Below are positions 22,782 to 35,000 of a stretch of 64,000 bases of DNA, piece after piece. The DNA is from Nephromyces sp. MM_2019 (taxonomy: Eukaryota; Apicomplexa; Aconoidasida; Nephromycida), in contig JADHZB010001089.1 in the NCBI GenBank assembly GCA_015657535.1, positions 1 to 64,000 of the forward strand. Direction: 5' to 3'. A program made the translations under genes and the position numbers. The notes under the pieces were generated by a model. That model saw nothing but the letters and a program-made list of their open reading frames with translations. It had not been told where the DNA came from and made no database searches. Within the stretch, counting starts at the first letter, position 1, and every line of letters starts with the position of its first letter.

Positions 22782-25700
22782 ATGGCTCCAATATATTTCT
22801 TACTTTTTCTGGAGATGCTCATGTGTCTCGGAACGTTTGGCCTTCTGAATCGTGCCGGTACAGAAAGCTTCATTATTTTTAGCATAGTTGTATATCGAGA
22901 CACCACCTTTACGAGGCGAAACATCTTTTTAAAAGTCACAGTTATAGGAAATGCGTGTTTGTGAGGAGAGTGCACTGGTAGGTGCATCATTTATCTACTT
23001 TTTTGATGTATTTTGTGCACCGATCAAATAATTGAAGCTTTACTGGGCACGTAAGGCCGATTATGTTGATAATAAACATGTGCTACAACTGGTCAGCCAA
23101 GGATTCATCGAGGCATTAAGCACGGAAGCCCGTAGAGCAGAAGCTCCTACAGCCAATAACTATAGAATATAAACACATCCCGTGATATTTGTTACTTAGC
23201 CCACATAAATAGCGTATTTACTTGTATCATATTCAAGCTTGCAAAGGCCGCTCCGACCTGATTCTGACGCGACAGACTTGATTAGCGGCTATTGCAGAAT
23301 AGTTCTCAAAGCGTGCGAGCAACGCGAGTGAAAGCTCACCGTTGCTATTGGTTGTGGGGCTATCCACGGTTCGCCAATGAAATACTGTGGTGGCACGAGC
23401 GCGGAACATCATCCTGGCATTCATAGTGGCTCTAAATATTGCTGCCGTCTTGAAATACGTTATCCTCCAAGTGGAGAGTGCGCCATACAAGCTCTTTCGG
23501 GTTTAAACCTATGTTAAAGTTTAATTGTTACTTTCGAGTGATATAGACCTTGAATATGAGTCGTATCACTAGAAATAAGCATATTCAGTAGCAAGTAAGG
23601 GCTCCTCATCCTAAGTGCACATGTTCCCACTGTATTTTGGTTGCTACAGCGTCCGCAGAAGCTACTATAGAAGGCAAGTTGCCGACTATGGTAATAAGGC
23701 CTACCGAACCCGATCTTGGAGTATCAGAACCGGCTCTACCCGACCCAGAAGTACCTTACGGTAAGATTGGCTATTGCAAGTTCCCTCTAAAGATAACTGC
23801 ATACCAACGCAATTCAATATGGGTAGTGCATTTTGACGTGGCTTGAATAGGATGCAATATCATGAGGGACCGACGCCAAGGAGTGCAATATCAAAATGAT
23901 CATTGATGGGCCTTATAAAATCAAATTACTGCCATGCTGAATGAGCTTTTTGTTTACTTCATTGAGTCTAGGGTTGATTTGTACTTTTTTGTGTAGTGCA
24001 CGATATGCTATGTGCTTGTCTAGGCCTTTTTAGCAATAAATTCTTTCTCTTTCACCCTCTTGCAAGCCCATGATATCTTGTCTCTATTTTGATAGGCTTG
24101 CTATTCTAGTCTGACGGTGCTCTTTATTTTTCAATTCATGTATGTTTTCTAAGGTACTCTTAAATAAAACTCACTCAGCGATTGGTACCCTCCTGCTGTT
24201 CTGTGCGTCATACCTTTTTTTTTCTACCCATAATTTTTTTTGCGCGAGCATTGCAGCAAAGTTGATGAGGCTCATACTTGGGAAATGGACATCGAAAAAA
24301 AGATTTTATAGCTTTTAGCAGAAACTGCAGTAAAACGCCTTCCTTATTTTCTCTTCAGTCGTTAGCTGTCCTGGGGGCTGGACTCCAGAAGGTCCATTTT
24401 GCACCGTTGTAGCTGTAGTCCAGCCGTATACAACATGTCCTGACTACAAGGAGCGATTCGTGAAGGGCCTGCGATCCACTATGACAGCTATTGAACCTGG
24501 TGTATGTGGTGTCACGGTACGTTACATAGGGACTGCTATTAGCTCTGGAAATGCGTTGAGTTTGAATGATAAGCACAACATGAACTTATCAAGAGTTAAT
24601 GAGACTTGTTCTTCGTTCGGCTTTTGAAGTGAATTGATGTTATTTTTACTATTACCTAAACTTTATTCGGCCCATGTCGTGTTTTGTCTTTTGACCTCAA
24701 AGTTGGACTACTTGCTATGTTGACTTCTGCTTCACTAAATGGATACCTCAAGTAGCGCAGAAGTATAATCTGAAATACACGCATTATTAGTTTAATTCAT
24801 TTCGATCTCATTTCTAAATTCCGTGAAAAAATTAAGTCCCTAGCACATGAGGCGATCCCCTGTGCTACTTGAATATTCATGGATTATATCCAGTAGGCAC
24901 ATCGTAAACACAAGTTGCTCATAGAATATGCTTTTTAGCCAAAACCGCTAGCTTGTAAGAAACCCGTATCACATTTCTGGATTGAGCTGCGCTGCATCCT
25001 GGCTTCCAAGAGCTTGGTAGCTAGAATATGAGGGAAAAATGGTCAAACTGCTCTAGAAGTTACTATCGACGGTGACAAAAAAAAGGCATTAACATACGTT
25101 GCATCATGAAAGTATGCAACAGCTTAAGATGCTTCTAAAAAAAATTATATAATAAACTATGATTTCACATATTTCACAACAGGATGTCACCGGAGCTCAA
25201 GTTAGCTGCCCTCAAGGATTTGAATTACAAATTGTGGATACAACAACAGATAGTGCAATCTATAACGAAATTCACGGCTCTCAACGTAAAAAAAAGAAAG
25301 GCGATATCGATCAGGATGCAGCTGAAACATATGCCTGTGTTAATGTGGATATTGCTCCATTACAGGTCAGTAGCCATGGCTGTTTCAACCCTTGTGGCTT
25401 AAACAAAGAAGGTACCTTAAAATAACGATTTTATGCAACGGGACTGAGTAGCTTTCTAAAAAATTAAGCTTTTACAGGGATAATCGGCACTTTTTATTTT
25501 AAGCATAAAGCTTAGGAGGCACAGCATACTTACGAGCAGCCCAACCATAAAGTAACGACCTCAACATCTTATATCAACAACAAATTTTGTTCTAAGCAGA
25601 TAGATCCGAAGATAGTGCGCTCAGATTTCATACGAAAATATTTTTTCAGCAAGTCAAAAAGATGTGTGCACCTTTTATAACACTATTATGTTATTTTTCC

Positions 25701-27433
25701 ACGCAGAAAGCGCAAAAATTTAACCAGAGCTTCAATATTACTCAGGGAGTAGATTAAATAATTATATTTGAGCGTCGATTTCCGCTCCATTACACTTTAG
25801 CATCACGTAATGAAAGAGAGATTTTTTTGTGCATCAAAATTACAGCTATTTCAAAACGGCAAATGCCCTCCAGGGTACCAAACAGCTGAGATGGGATGCA
25901 TAGCTACACGAAAATTGCCCCCGAGTTTAAAGTGTCCAGAAGGATTTGAGATTGGTGGCGAGCTTATTAATGCTTTTACTCTGACTGGCAGAACAACTGT
26001 TTCATGTGGAAAACTTCAATACATCAAAGGAGAGCTCTGGTGTCCCTCAGGATTTACACTGATAAATGAACCTTTCATGAGGACCAGAAAAGGCGAGAAA
26101 ATAAATGAAGCTGCATCAGTAAAATTTGACGAGCCATTAGGATGGCACCCATTGGAAGAAGAACAAGATTCACCATCAAGTCCCATGTATAGTGAAGGTA
26201 GAACATTATTCCAAGAAATTCCCACCTTATTCCATGAGAAGGAGTTATGGTCAGTAATAGAAAAGTAGACATTTGAACTAATGAAAAATCTGTATAATAT
26301 AAAATCACTTCTCTTCACAGGGATTCATTCCACCATCACAATACAAGTAGATCTGCGCTGGAGGAGCTCATAACATCTACACCAGCTCGAGATACCAGAA
26401 ATTTGTGGAGGAACTTTGGACCCTACATAGACATGCAGAAGAACGAATCTACAGGCACTCGCTCTAGATATAAAAGTCAGGAATTTGATTTCCGCGCTCA
26501 CAAAGGCGCTGATGAACCGTTTTTCAACCTATCTAGAATATCTATCGGCTTAGAAACTAATACCCAAGCTGAGGGTGTCCCGACTAAGGACCCAGAAGCT
26601 TACCAAGTTACAAACCCAAAAAATACTTTTATTGGGTATCTAAGCCAGGAAGGGTCAATTACTAACGCGGCAACAGCAAAAAAAAAGCCTTCGGTAATTC
26701 ATTATCCTCGCCATGACGCTTAGAGTAGCCGTGTATATTATCCCTTTACGACATCGTGGTCATCAGAGCACATAAGCTGAAATTTTTTTTGTTTCTACGT
26801 ATGAATCAGATAATAGAGAATTCATTCGAAAAGGCCCCTCCTTCGGCAAATAAGGAAGAAATTTGGGGGTCCAGCAGGACGGCAAATTATGAGAGAGGCT
26901 CTTTAGATGCTAAAGTAAACTCTGTTCCTGCCAAAACTAGGGATAGCACGCAAGAAAGAAAGGACTATTGCATCCACGATATGCACGATGGCGGGTACTA
27001 TAGAAGCGACTGCCATTATGCGAAGCGACAAAAGGCATTCGATGATATGCTTGAGACACTGAAAGAGGGGGGAACGCCCGTAAATGAGGAGTTTCTATCA
27101 GGTGATAGTTCTACAAAATCTCCTGTGAAAAAGCAATGGTCCACCTTGACTGACGAGAACTTGCATCAGTCGCAGCATGGGGGGGAGCATACTAGGAAGA
27201 TGCAGGGAATCAAACGAAAACTCGAGGATGCTAGCCAATTTCGTCAAGTCCAGCCGCCAGCGACCTGTGAGCAATTTGTTGCCGTATTCGCAGCCAACTG
27301 CAACACGTACAGCTGCCAGACACCGTATTTAGCGGAATTAAATAGGACCATTAGGAACTGGATATACTATAAACTTGATGGCGACCCTGATGAAGCAACT
27401 TCGATAATTCCTAATAATGCAGCTCGAGAATAA
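22782..27433 (+). CDS. Secreted oocyst wall protein-like (COWP/OWP-like) protein
   Basis: The phase-compatible exons are 22782-22857, 23650-23760, 24359-24516, 25183-25365, 25846-26249, 26321-26693 and 26810-27433, giving about 642 residues. Exon 1 encodes a classic signal peptide (MAPIYFLLFLEMLMCLG), followed by an Ala-Ser-Ala cleavage-type site across the first junction. A proline-rich linker comes next. Exons 3-5 carry repeated CPxG(F/Y/W) modules: SCPGGW, SCPQGF, KCPPGY, KCPEGF and WCPSGF, each with spaced cysteines. This is the pattern of Cryptosporidium COWP and coccidian OWP proteins, which are secreted to wall-forming bodies and cross-linked by disulfides. A basic RKKKK cluster interrupts one module. 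The C-terminal third is hydrophilic and Cys-poor, with a short Cys cluster near the end. Uncertain points: ATG 22713 is an alternative start, and if the GTAATT donor at 26694 is unused the protein stops at 26723. The COWP-like modules are the firmest part. Confidence 0.85.
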
Positions 27434-30400
27434 ACTACATCCTCCGTGCGGATGCAGCTTCATTTTTATAGCGCAAACTGACGAGTTCCCAGGACAAATT
27501 GTTCACCTACATGGAAGCATACATAGCGTAGCATGCAACTGCCTTTTCTATTTATAATTTTTTTTGTAAATTTTCCTTTAAAAATTCACAACCGATATAT
27601 CACTTGAAACTCTTAGATTTCTTTTGATGAAAAAGGTTATAGATTCTTCGCATTTTGTCTTGGTAAAAAAATTGCATGGGTTGCAGAAATTGCAGCGAAG
27701 ATTAAACAATTAGGCCATGAAAAAAAAGGGGTATAAATTTTCCTTTGAAGTTTTATATACCTAAAGAATATAATACAATGCGGATTTGTAAAATATCAAG
27801 GAATCAGCCAGCTGAACCATCCATACCCGAGCAAGATATTTTTTTCCCCTGAGAAAATACTAAGCATATACTTTTGACCTGTATTATCGCAAAAAATTAA
27901 CACAGGAGAATGTAAGTTTTTTTTCCATGTCTAGGGGACGCTAAGTCTGGTTATGCAGCTATTATTTACATGTGTCGGTTGGGCCTTATACTTTTACAAG
28001 CTGTAATTATGTAAGGGGATATCCCTACTGAGAATGGGAAAAACTTCTGGTTTATTAGCTATTCAAGGAAAATAAGAACTCATCATAACACAACAGAACA
28101 TTCACTGCGTGGGGAAGGGCTCTTTTTATGAGAGATCTAAGAGCACTTAGGTAGAAGCTGATAGAGACTGTAGCTGTTCCTCAGAACTAATTTATTTCGT
28201 AGAATGAATGTTCACTTTAATTATGATATTTACCTGGACTAGATACCAACAAAAAAGGTTTCAAGTCACTAGCTAATAGAGCGGCGTGTGCCTGAAAAAG
28301 CAAATGGTAACTTGAAAAAATGGCCCATGTCGTTTATTCTTTTATGACAACGGGCTCACACCAATACATGTCGGCCACATTCATAGGTGACATATATAGC
28401 GAGAACTTCTGATACCAAAATCGTACCTATTAACCTAAAAGAGTCTAAAATAGTGGCTTCTGTTTCCTACTTTAACAGTGTGCTATAAGGAGTGGGGTAT
28501 CATGCTTGTGCAAAGGATTGGACGGGTGGCTCGCCAGCTAGCTACGATGTCAGCCACAGCTGGCTCAAAACTTACTTAACAACCTAAAATTGCAGAGTGA
28601 AAGTAGGTTTCACTCTGGTTTATATACAAGGATCTAAGTTAATGTAGAATACTCAATATGCAGCAGAAAATGCGCGTCAATCGAATACAAATAAAAATAT
28701 CCTGTTTTAGGTTAGCATAAAATCCTGCTGTTGAAAGCAGATTTTATGAACTCACTTATGGTTTCGAAAATGCTGTGGGAGAAAGCTTTTTGTTTCTTGG
28801 GATTTCTTTTTATATACCTAAAGCATTACCCGCAACCTAACTGCATTTGCTTTTAGTTAAGATGCCTAGAAATATCAGCTTTTCAAATACATGGGGTTTC
28901 CCAAACGCAATGCATATACAGCTCCCCTACAGCTCGTTTGCAAAAACTGATTCAAAAATGGCCCACCAGTTTCCCATAAATTTTTTAAATAAAAACGTTA
29001 GCACGTATAACCTGGAAAAGTTTGAAATCTTAAAAGTTGTCAATGAGGCTAGATAATTTTCCAATGCTACTCCCAGGGAAAAAAAACTCAATTATAGCAG
29101 CAGTTCAATTTATTCTGTGCTGTGTGTATACCTAAGCTACGGCAGATACATTTATGATTACCACTACTTGCTTGTCACTTCCTTGGTAGGCTTTGAAACA
29201 CCTGCGACTACGTTTTATTCGACTTCCATAATTCTTTTAGGAGGGACTGGCAGAGAATAGGGCATACGTTGCATATTTTTTATTTCCATAGCAACGGCCG
29301 TCATCAGGATATATATTTAGGCACGTATATGTTGACATACTCATTACGATGTCCTTTACGTATTCTTAGAGAGTATCTTAAGCGAATCTTATTAGTGAGG
29401 CCTGGTGTTCTCTTGGACTTTTGTGTGTGGCTCTTATATCGTTGTGCATTGCACATTGAAAATAGGCATGCCGTCCATCATAGCCCTACTTTCTCGCGGG
29501 AATATACATCGATGTCTTCGGGCGCTTTAAAATGGAATCCTCGTTTGATATGTGGCTCCTTTACGGGCTGCTAACGATCAGTAGCTTCCGACAAGGCAGC
29601 TTGTGTTCCACTAGCATTAAATTAAAGAAAAAATATGACCGCATGCAGGCCTAAAATCGGTATATGAAAGATACAGAAAACTTGGACCACAATCAAGGCA
29701 TGATAATATGACATTTAAGTCAGGTACCATGGTAGTTTTGAGGAGATACGCAAATGATCTATAAAAATTGAAGAAAGCTTATTCGTTGCACAGTGAATGG
29801 TCCACAAAATGCTTCCCCTGGCATGACACATCCGTATCTCATTGCTACTGTGGGTTGCAACAGCGCAGCCTACGCACAATACATAATAACTTGCGCACGG
29901 CCTACCTGAAGAACTGGCTCCGCGCGTGTAACCAACTTTTATGAACTCCAACCAGCATGCCTCAACTTCAGTGGAACGGTATCTTCAATTAATTCTTGGC
30001 AGGATGCCACCACGTCCCTCTTCTTACACAAGTTAGCCTCCTGTCATCAATCAACATCTTGTAATCGAAACGGAGTGTGCGAAACTGGCGGTAAATTAGT
30101 GCTTCATGTATGCGTGCAGCAAGATTTTTTGAAATTTTTTTTCGCCGCATCAAGCTGTTTGCGATGCAGATGGAGGATGTTATGCCGGTTTTGCTTGCTA
30201 CGTTTACATTTTCTAGTAGGAAATCTTTGTCTTTCGATTAAGCCTGTTCATTTAATGATCGTTTTTTATCTCTGAATAGGGGCTTAGAGCAACCATACTT
30301 TCTTAAGTAGCTAGCCACCGCCACGACGGCTGTATTTTACGGTGGAGCGCCCCTTACGAGTTGCGCGGATTGACCACATATTGCGGATGTTTGTCATAGT

Positions 30401-32000
30401 AGCTTGAATGAGTGAACTTTTTTCATGTTTTTTCTCTATTTGCCGTTGTAAGTGAGTTTGCTACATTAGGTGAATTATCGCAGCCTCCTATTGCATGTAT
30501 GCTTGCTTCCCTGTTTGCGCTTTGCAGTGATGTGGCTTGTTCAAAAATGAAACCTTTCGTGTCACTACCGCATCAACGCATTGCATGCTTTATGCAGCTT
30601 AGATATCTTATCAAGTAAGGACAAGGTTAAGGATGCGGTTAGTGCATGGAGCAAAGTTGAGGCATTTTGTTTTACCCTTCGCACATACTTCTATTGGAGC
30701 TGATTTTCTACGAAGCGTTTTAGTTGGACCATTTATACGTTATGAGACTTCCAAAAGCTAACTATGGACTTAGGAAAGGTAATGTATGCAGTATTAATGC
30801 TTTTGTTCAAATACTCTTTCTGGGTACTGACTTAGTGTCCATATAGATGGAATGTTAATATCAGACACGCCAACCCGTCGTACACCATTTGCTTTTTCGC
30901 TCATTCTTTGCGATTATGTTTGTTCTCGTGAGAAACAAGCTCTAGCTGGCTTATTTTCAAAGGTTGTGCGACGGGTGTGATAAAAGATGGTAGATCGCGG
31001 CACTTGAGCACTACAGCAGGAATAGTAGAGATCTTTTGAAACTCTTGAGTATTTTGTGCCATCATAAGTTATTAATTTCTCTCGCAAGTGTTTAGATGAA
31101 AAGTTTGTTTATGTAATAGGTATTTCGCTATCTGACTCATTATATCTAGCTTTTGATAAACAAGGCTGCATTTCTTTTCAAGCAGTATTGAATGTGTGGT
31201 TACCTGCAATCAACTACAGAGGGCTCTGATTGAATCAAGCTTTTAATTAAGGTGTATATTTTGTGCTAACGTGTTCGGTATGCACTTCAAAAAAATTTAT
31301 GAGGTGTGTGTGCTTTCGTGTTAGCAGGATACCAATCTCTTTTGTCTAGTCATCGCTGAGTGCATATACTGTGTCTCCAATCTGATGGCTATCGTATTGC
31401 TCCGTCGTATGAATTGATTGTTTCAATTAAAATATTAGCTTTTTTTTACAAAGCATGATAATTAGAGCCTTTTTAAGGTTTCTCTAATTTACTTTTAGCC
31501 TTTCACAATGCTGTAAGTAAAATTTTCAGGGCTTGCTGCATCATTCTACTATTTTCTCTTGCTATAGCGTTAATAGCCAGTATATGCGCAGTGTTTATTG
31601 CTCTCGCATAGTTTATTTGGTGGGGCTACTAATCTCTTGAAGATGCTAGTTTACTCTTTAGATTTTACCAAGTAGTTTCCAAATGTCGTTTTTTTGTTTT
31701 AGTTTGAGTGAACTCCCGTGAACTTTTGATTGATTAAATTGTTTTTTCCCCAATTACTCCCAAAAAAGTTTTTCGTGTTTGTAAGCCGTGATCTGGTATA
31801 ATCTTTCATAATAAAATGGTATAAAATGTGCAGCCCTTGCAGATTCTGTTTGAGCAATTATTTATCCAAGCCTTTTAGCAGTTTAGTTTATACCATGGTA
31901 TATATAATACAATAATTTTGACAATTTAAGGTAATTTGCGCACTCTTCATTTTCCTTTACAAAGATGCTATGATGTTTTTTCAATATTTGATATTTTTAG
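27434..32000. other. No confident gene; probable 5' exon or UTR of the next gene
   Basis: ORFs at 28847-29056, 29269-29574, 30075-30275 and 30412-30618 are short and unrecognised. From about 30 kb onward the plus strand becomes T/G-rich, like introns of the plus-strand genes here. The exon at 32001 follows a clear acceptor, so an upstream exon probably lies in this stretch. I could not choose among several short candidates, for example a 14-nt piece ending at a GTAAGT donor near 31513. Confidence 0.5.
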
Positions 32001-35000
32001 GAGGCTAGAAATGCTAAAAAGTCTACAGTGCTAACAGAGGTAGTCTCTCCTGTGACATCGGACTCTTCTTTGAGAAGGATGAACTTTCCTTATATAAATG
32101 GCAGTTTGAGCTATGGAGGACACGGAGATATGACCCAAGTTACCTCGAAGACTTCCTCCTATACTAATTCTAAATCGATATCAGCCCAGCATCATATGAC
32201 TGCATTAAGCATTTATGATTCAAGCTCTCACCGTAACATGCTGCATCAGCATCAGAACTTACATGAAACATCATCAACCCTTTCTCGAGTGGGATCAGCT
32301 GAGGGTCTCTTGAACACCCGTAGTCTTGCTCCTACAGCTGGTGCAGTGCGTATGAATCATCTTGAACAGCATTTCCACCAACAGGTATACTCAGTACCGC
32401 ATCATTCTGGCTCGGCGATTGAAACCCCAAACGGTGGCAGTGCCTCGAAACCTGAAGCACATGAAACAAACCCTAAAGCTGTAGGAGTTACTTCGTCCTC
32501 AGTAGTTTCTCGAGTGAGAATTAATTCTAAGGATGCGAATTTGCATCTTGGTATAGATGTTACTGCTGGGGCTAGTGCTGAAAAAAGTGAGAATAATACA
32601 TTCACTTCCGTTTCTACATCGTATACGAGCCCTAATACTACCATGGTTTCTGGTGGAGATTCGACTTTTAATGCTTCGTCCCAGACATTCGAAGCAGCCG
32701 GAGCCAAGGGATTAAGCACTGCTGCCAAACTGCTTCACAGCAGCCACGAGCGACAACAGCAGTATGTAAAACAACCTTCATCGGCTACTGTGGTAAACTT
32801 TGATATTAAGAATGAAAAATCTATAACATCGTCGACTACTGCTAATAATAGTGCCTCTTCGGACTATTTATCAAAGGCTATTGTGCACCATAGCACCGCT
32901 CCACATTTAAGTCGTGAGTGCCGCTTTTCAGACGTAGATAGCAATAGATTAGGGGGGCGCGTTGCCGTCCCGCCTACAATGATGTCAGATGGCTTGAGCG
33001 GGTCTCAACAAGATCATAGAGACGATTCCAGTGGCTACCAGCAGGGCCAAACCATCGGTTCTAGCGGCATTTCATTCAATGTTTCTCCGCAGCACATTTT
33101 GCAGGTTAGAGATAATGATGGAGATATTCATTTTCCAGGTGGCGGAGACTCATCGATACCTCATATGGAAGATGCATTCATGCGCAAAACTGTATTTAAT
33201 TCTCATGAAGATAAAGGTTCTTCCAACTTTTTCCATGGACATTGCTATGGTTATGATAATGATATCACTTTTCGTGCTCCCTTAAGCACGAATGTTCATC
33301 AGTCTCATAAGCGGCAACTACAGCAGAACGGGTTGATGGGAGGGAATATACTTTTTTCTTCGGATTCTGATTTGCCGCCTGCGTTTAACCATCCTGATGG
33401 CCGAAATTATTACAGTCAAGCAGCAGCAATGTCAAGAATGAATTCAAAAGCGAAGCCACGTGTTATTGGCTGCAATTATCCTGAAGGTGAAGGCAATGTA
33501 ATGACACAGAAACATCCACTAGATTCTTCACGTGAGTTTGTAGTTTTTTTATTTCGAAGATAAATTTATTTCGATTATTTTTTAAGTATTTTTTCATCTC
33601 TAATGAAGTATCTGATGAAAGAATGATTGATTCACCCGATCTTTCTCTTGTTGAGTTTGAATCGTTTGAAAACTCATTAGATGATCAATTTTTATAAGTT
33701 TCTAAAACCATTTAGTATTCTTATTTTATGTGGTTTTAGATTTGCTTCTTTTCAGCTGGCATGCTGTGTATCGGTCTGAATTTGGATTGATGGAAGAAAT
33801 GCGTGCATTAATTATGGGTTTTCCTTGTTTTCATTAACTATGACTAAGACTACGTAATTTTGCGGTTTTAACTTTTTTGGAAAATAATTCTGTAGACGAA
33901 ATGCCTTCATGATTCTTTCAGTCCAGTCATCTTCTTCGGCGCTTATCCTGCTACTTTGCTTTTACTCCGCTGAATTCTGTAGGATTGGCGACCAGTTGTA
34001 TTACCCTGACTGAATGAAATATGTTTTGAAGATGTTAAAAAATACGTTTTTCCCCAAGAAATTCACGATATATAGCCTTTTTTATTATTTTTAGGGTCTA
34101 AGCTTCGATATTTTTCGGATGGTGCTGTGGATGAAAATACGCTAATGGGCGTGATGGGTGGTATGCAGCAAGCAGCAGTCCATCCAACTTTCGCTACCCG
34201 ACCTGGTCCGATGAATAATGCGGGCCATCGTCTACATGATTCTGCCACTATGAGTCAAATGATGTTGAATCAAGAAAGAAGTCTAGGCTTTTCTTCGAGA
34301 CCTGATGGCTCATTAACTGTAGTTGGTAATTCTGCTACTGCTGCTGCCAGCTTGGTGCATTACAAGGCTCATTCGCTTAGCCTTCATCATCTGATTGCTT
34401 CGTCAGCCCCTCCTGATCTAGCTCTTCTTGGTGGCTCCCCTCCCTCTTGTCATCAGAAGAATATCACCGATAGTATGGATGTTGAAGTTCTTGACGATCT
34501 TGATGAAGCTGACGAGAGCTTTTATAGTGAAGATCCTGGTGGTTTGATAAAGAAGATTATAGACGATTTAGATGAAAATTGTGATACTGCAATTGGTGGT
34601 GGAACTGAAGATCATGCAATTGATAACTCCTTTGCTTCTGGATCCAGCAATATATGTGACCATCATCCTGGGCATCACGCTGTAAGGCTATCCAATTCTT
34701 TATCAGTTAGTCAGAAGGTGGTAATTTGGGTTAAATTTGTGTGTGCAGCGTGTGTGTGTCGCGATTTCAAATTTAGTAGTTTTTTGAAGGAAATAGCAGT
34801 AAATTTAATGCTTGTAATGTAAAACTAGTTGTGAAGTTTTATCATTGTGTGTTCTTCTAACCATTGATTTTTTGTGGACAGCTTTTGAGTATGTGGTTTT
34901 AGCAAAAGCTGTTTTGGTGCAGCAATTTCAGGTTTAGTTTCAAAAAGCCTGGCAGATTGTTCGCCTAGAGTTTGCTGTAGAATTTTGGCTCCGTGCTATT

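Noticed and set aside
29269..29574. 101-codon plus ORF
   Set aside because: Non-ATG start, no motif, no convincing splice context; consistent with chance.
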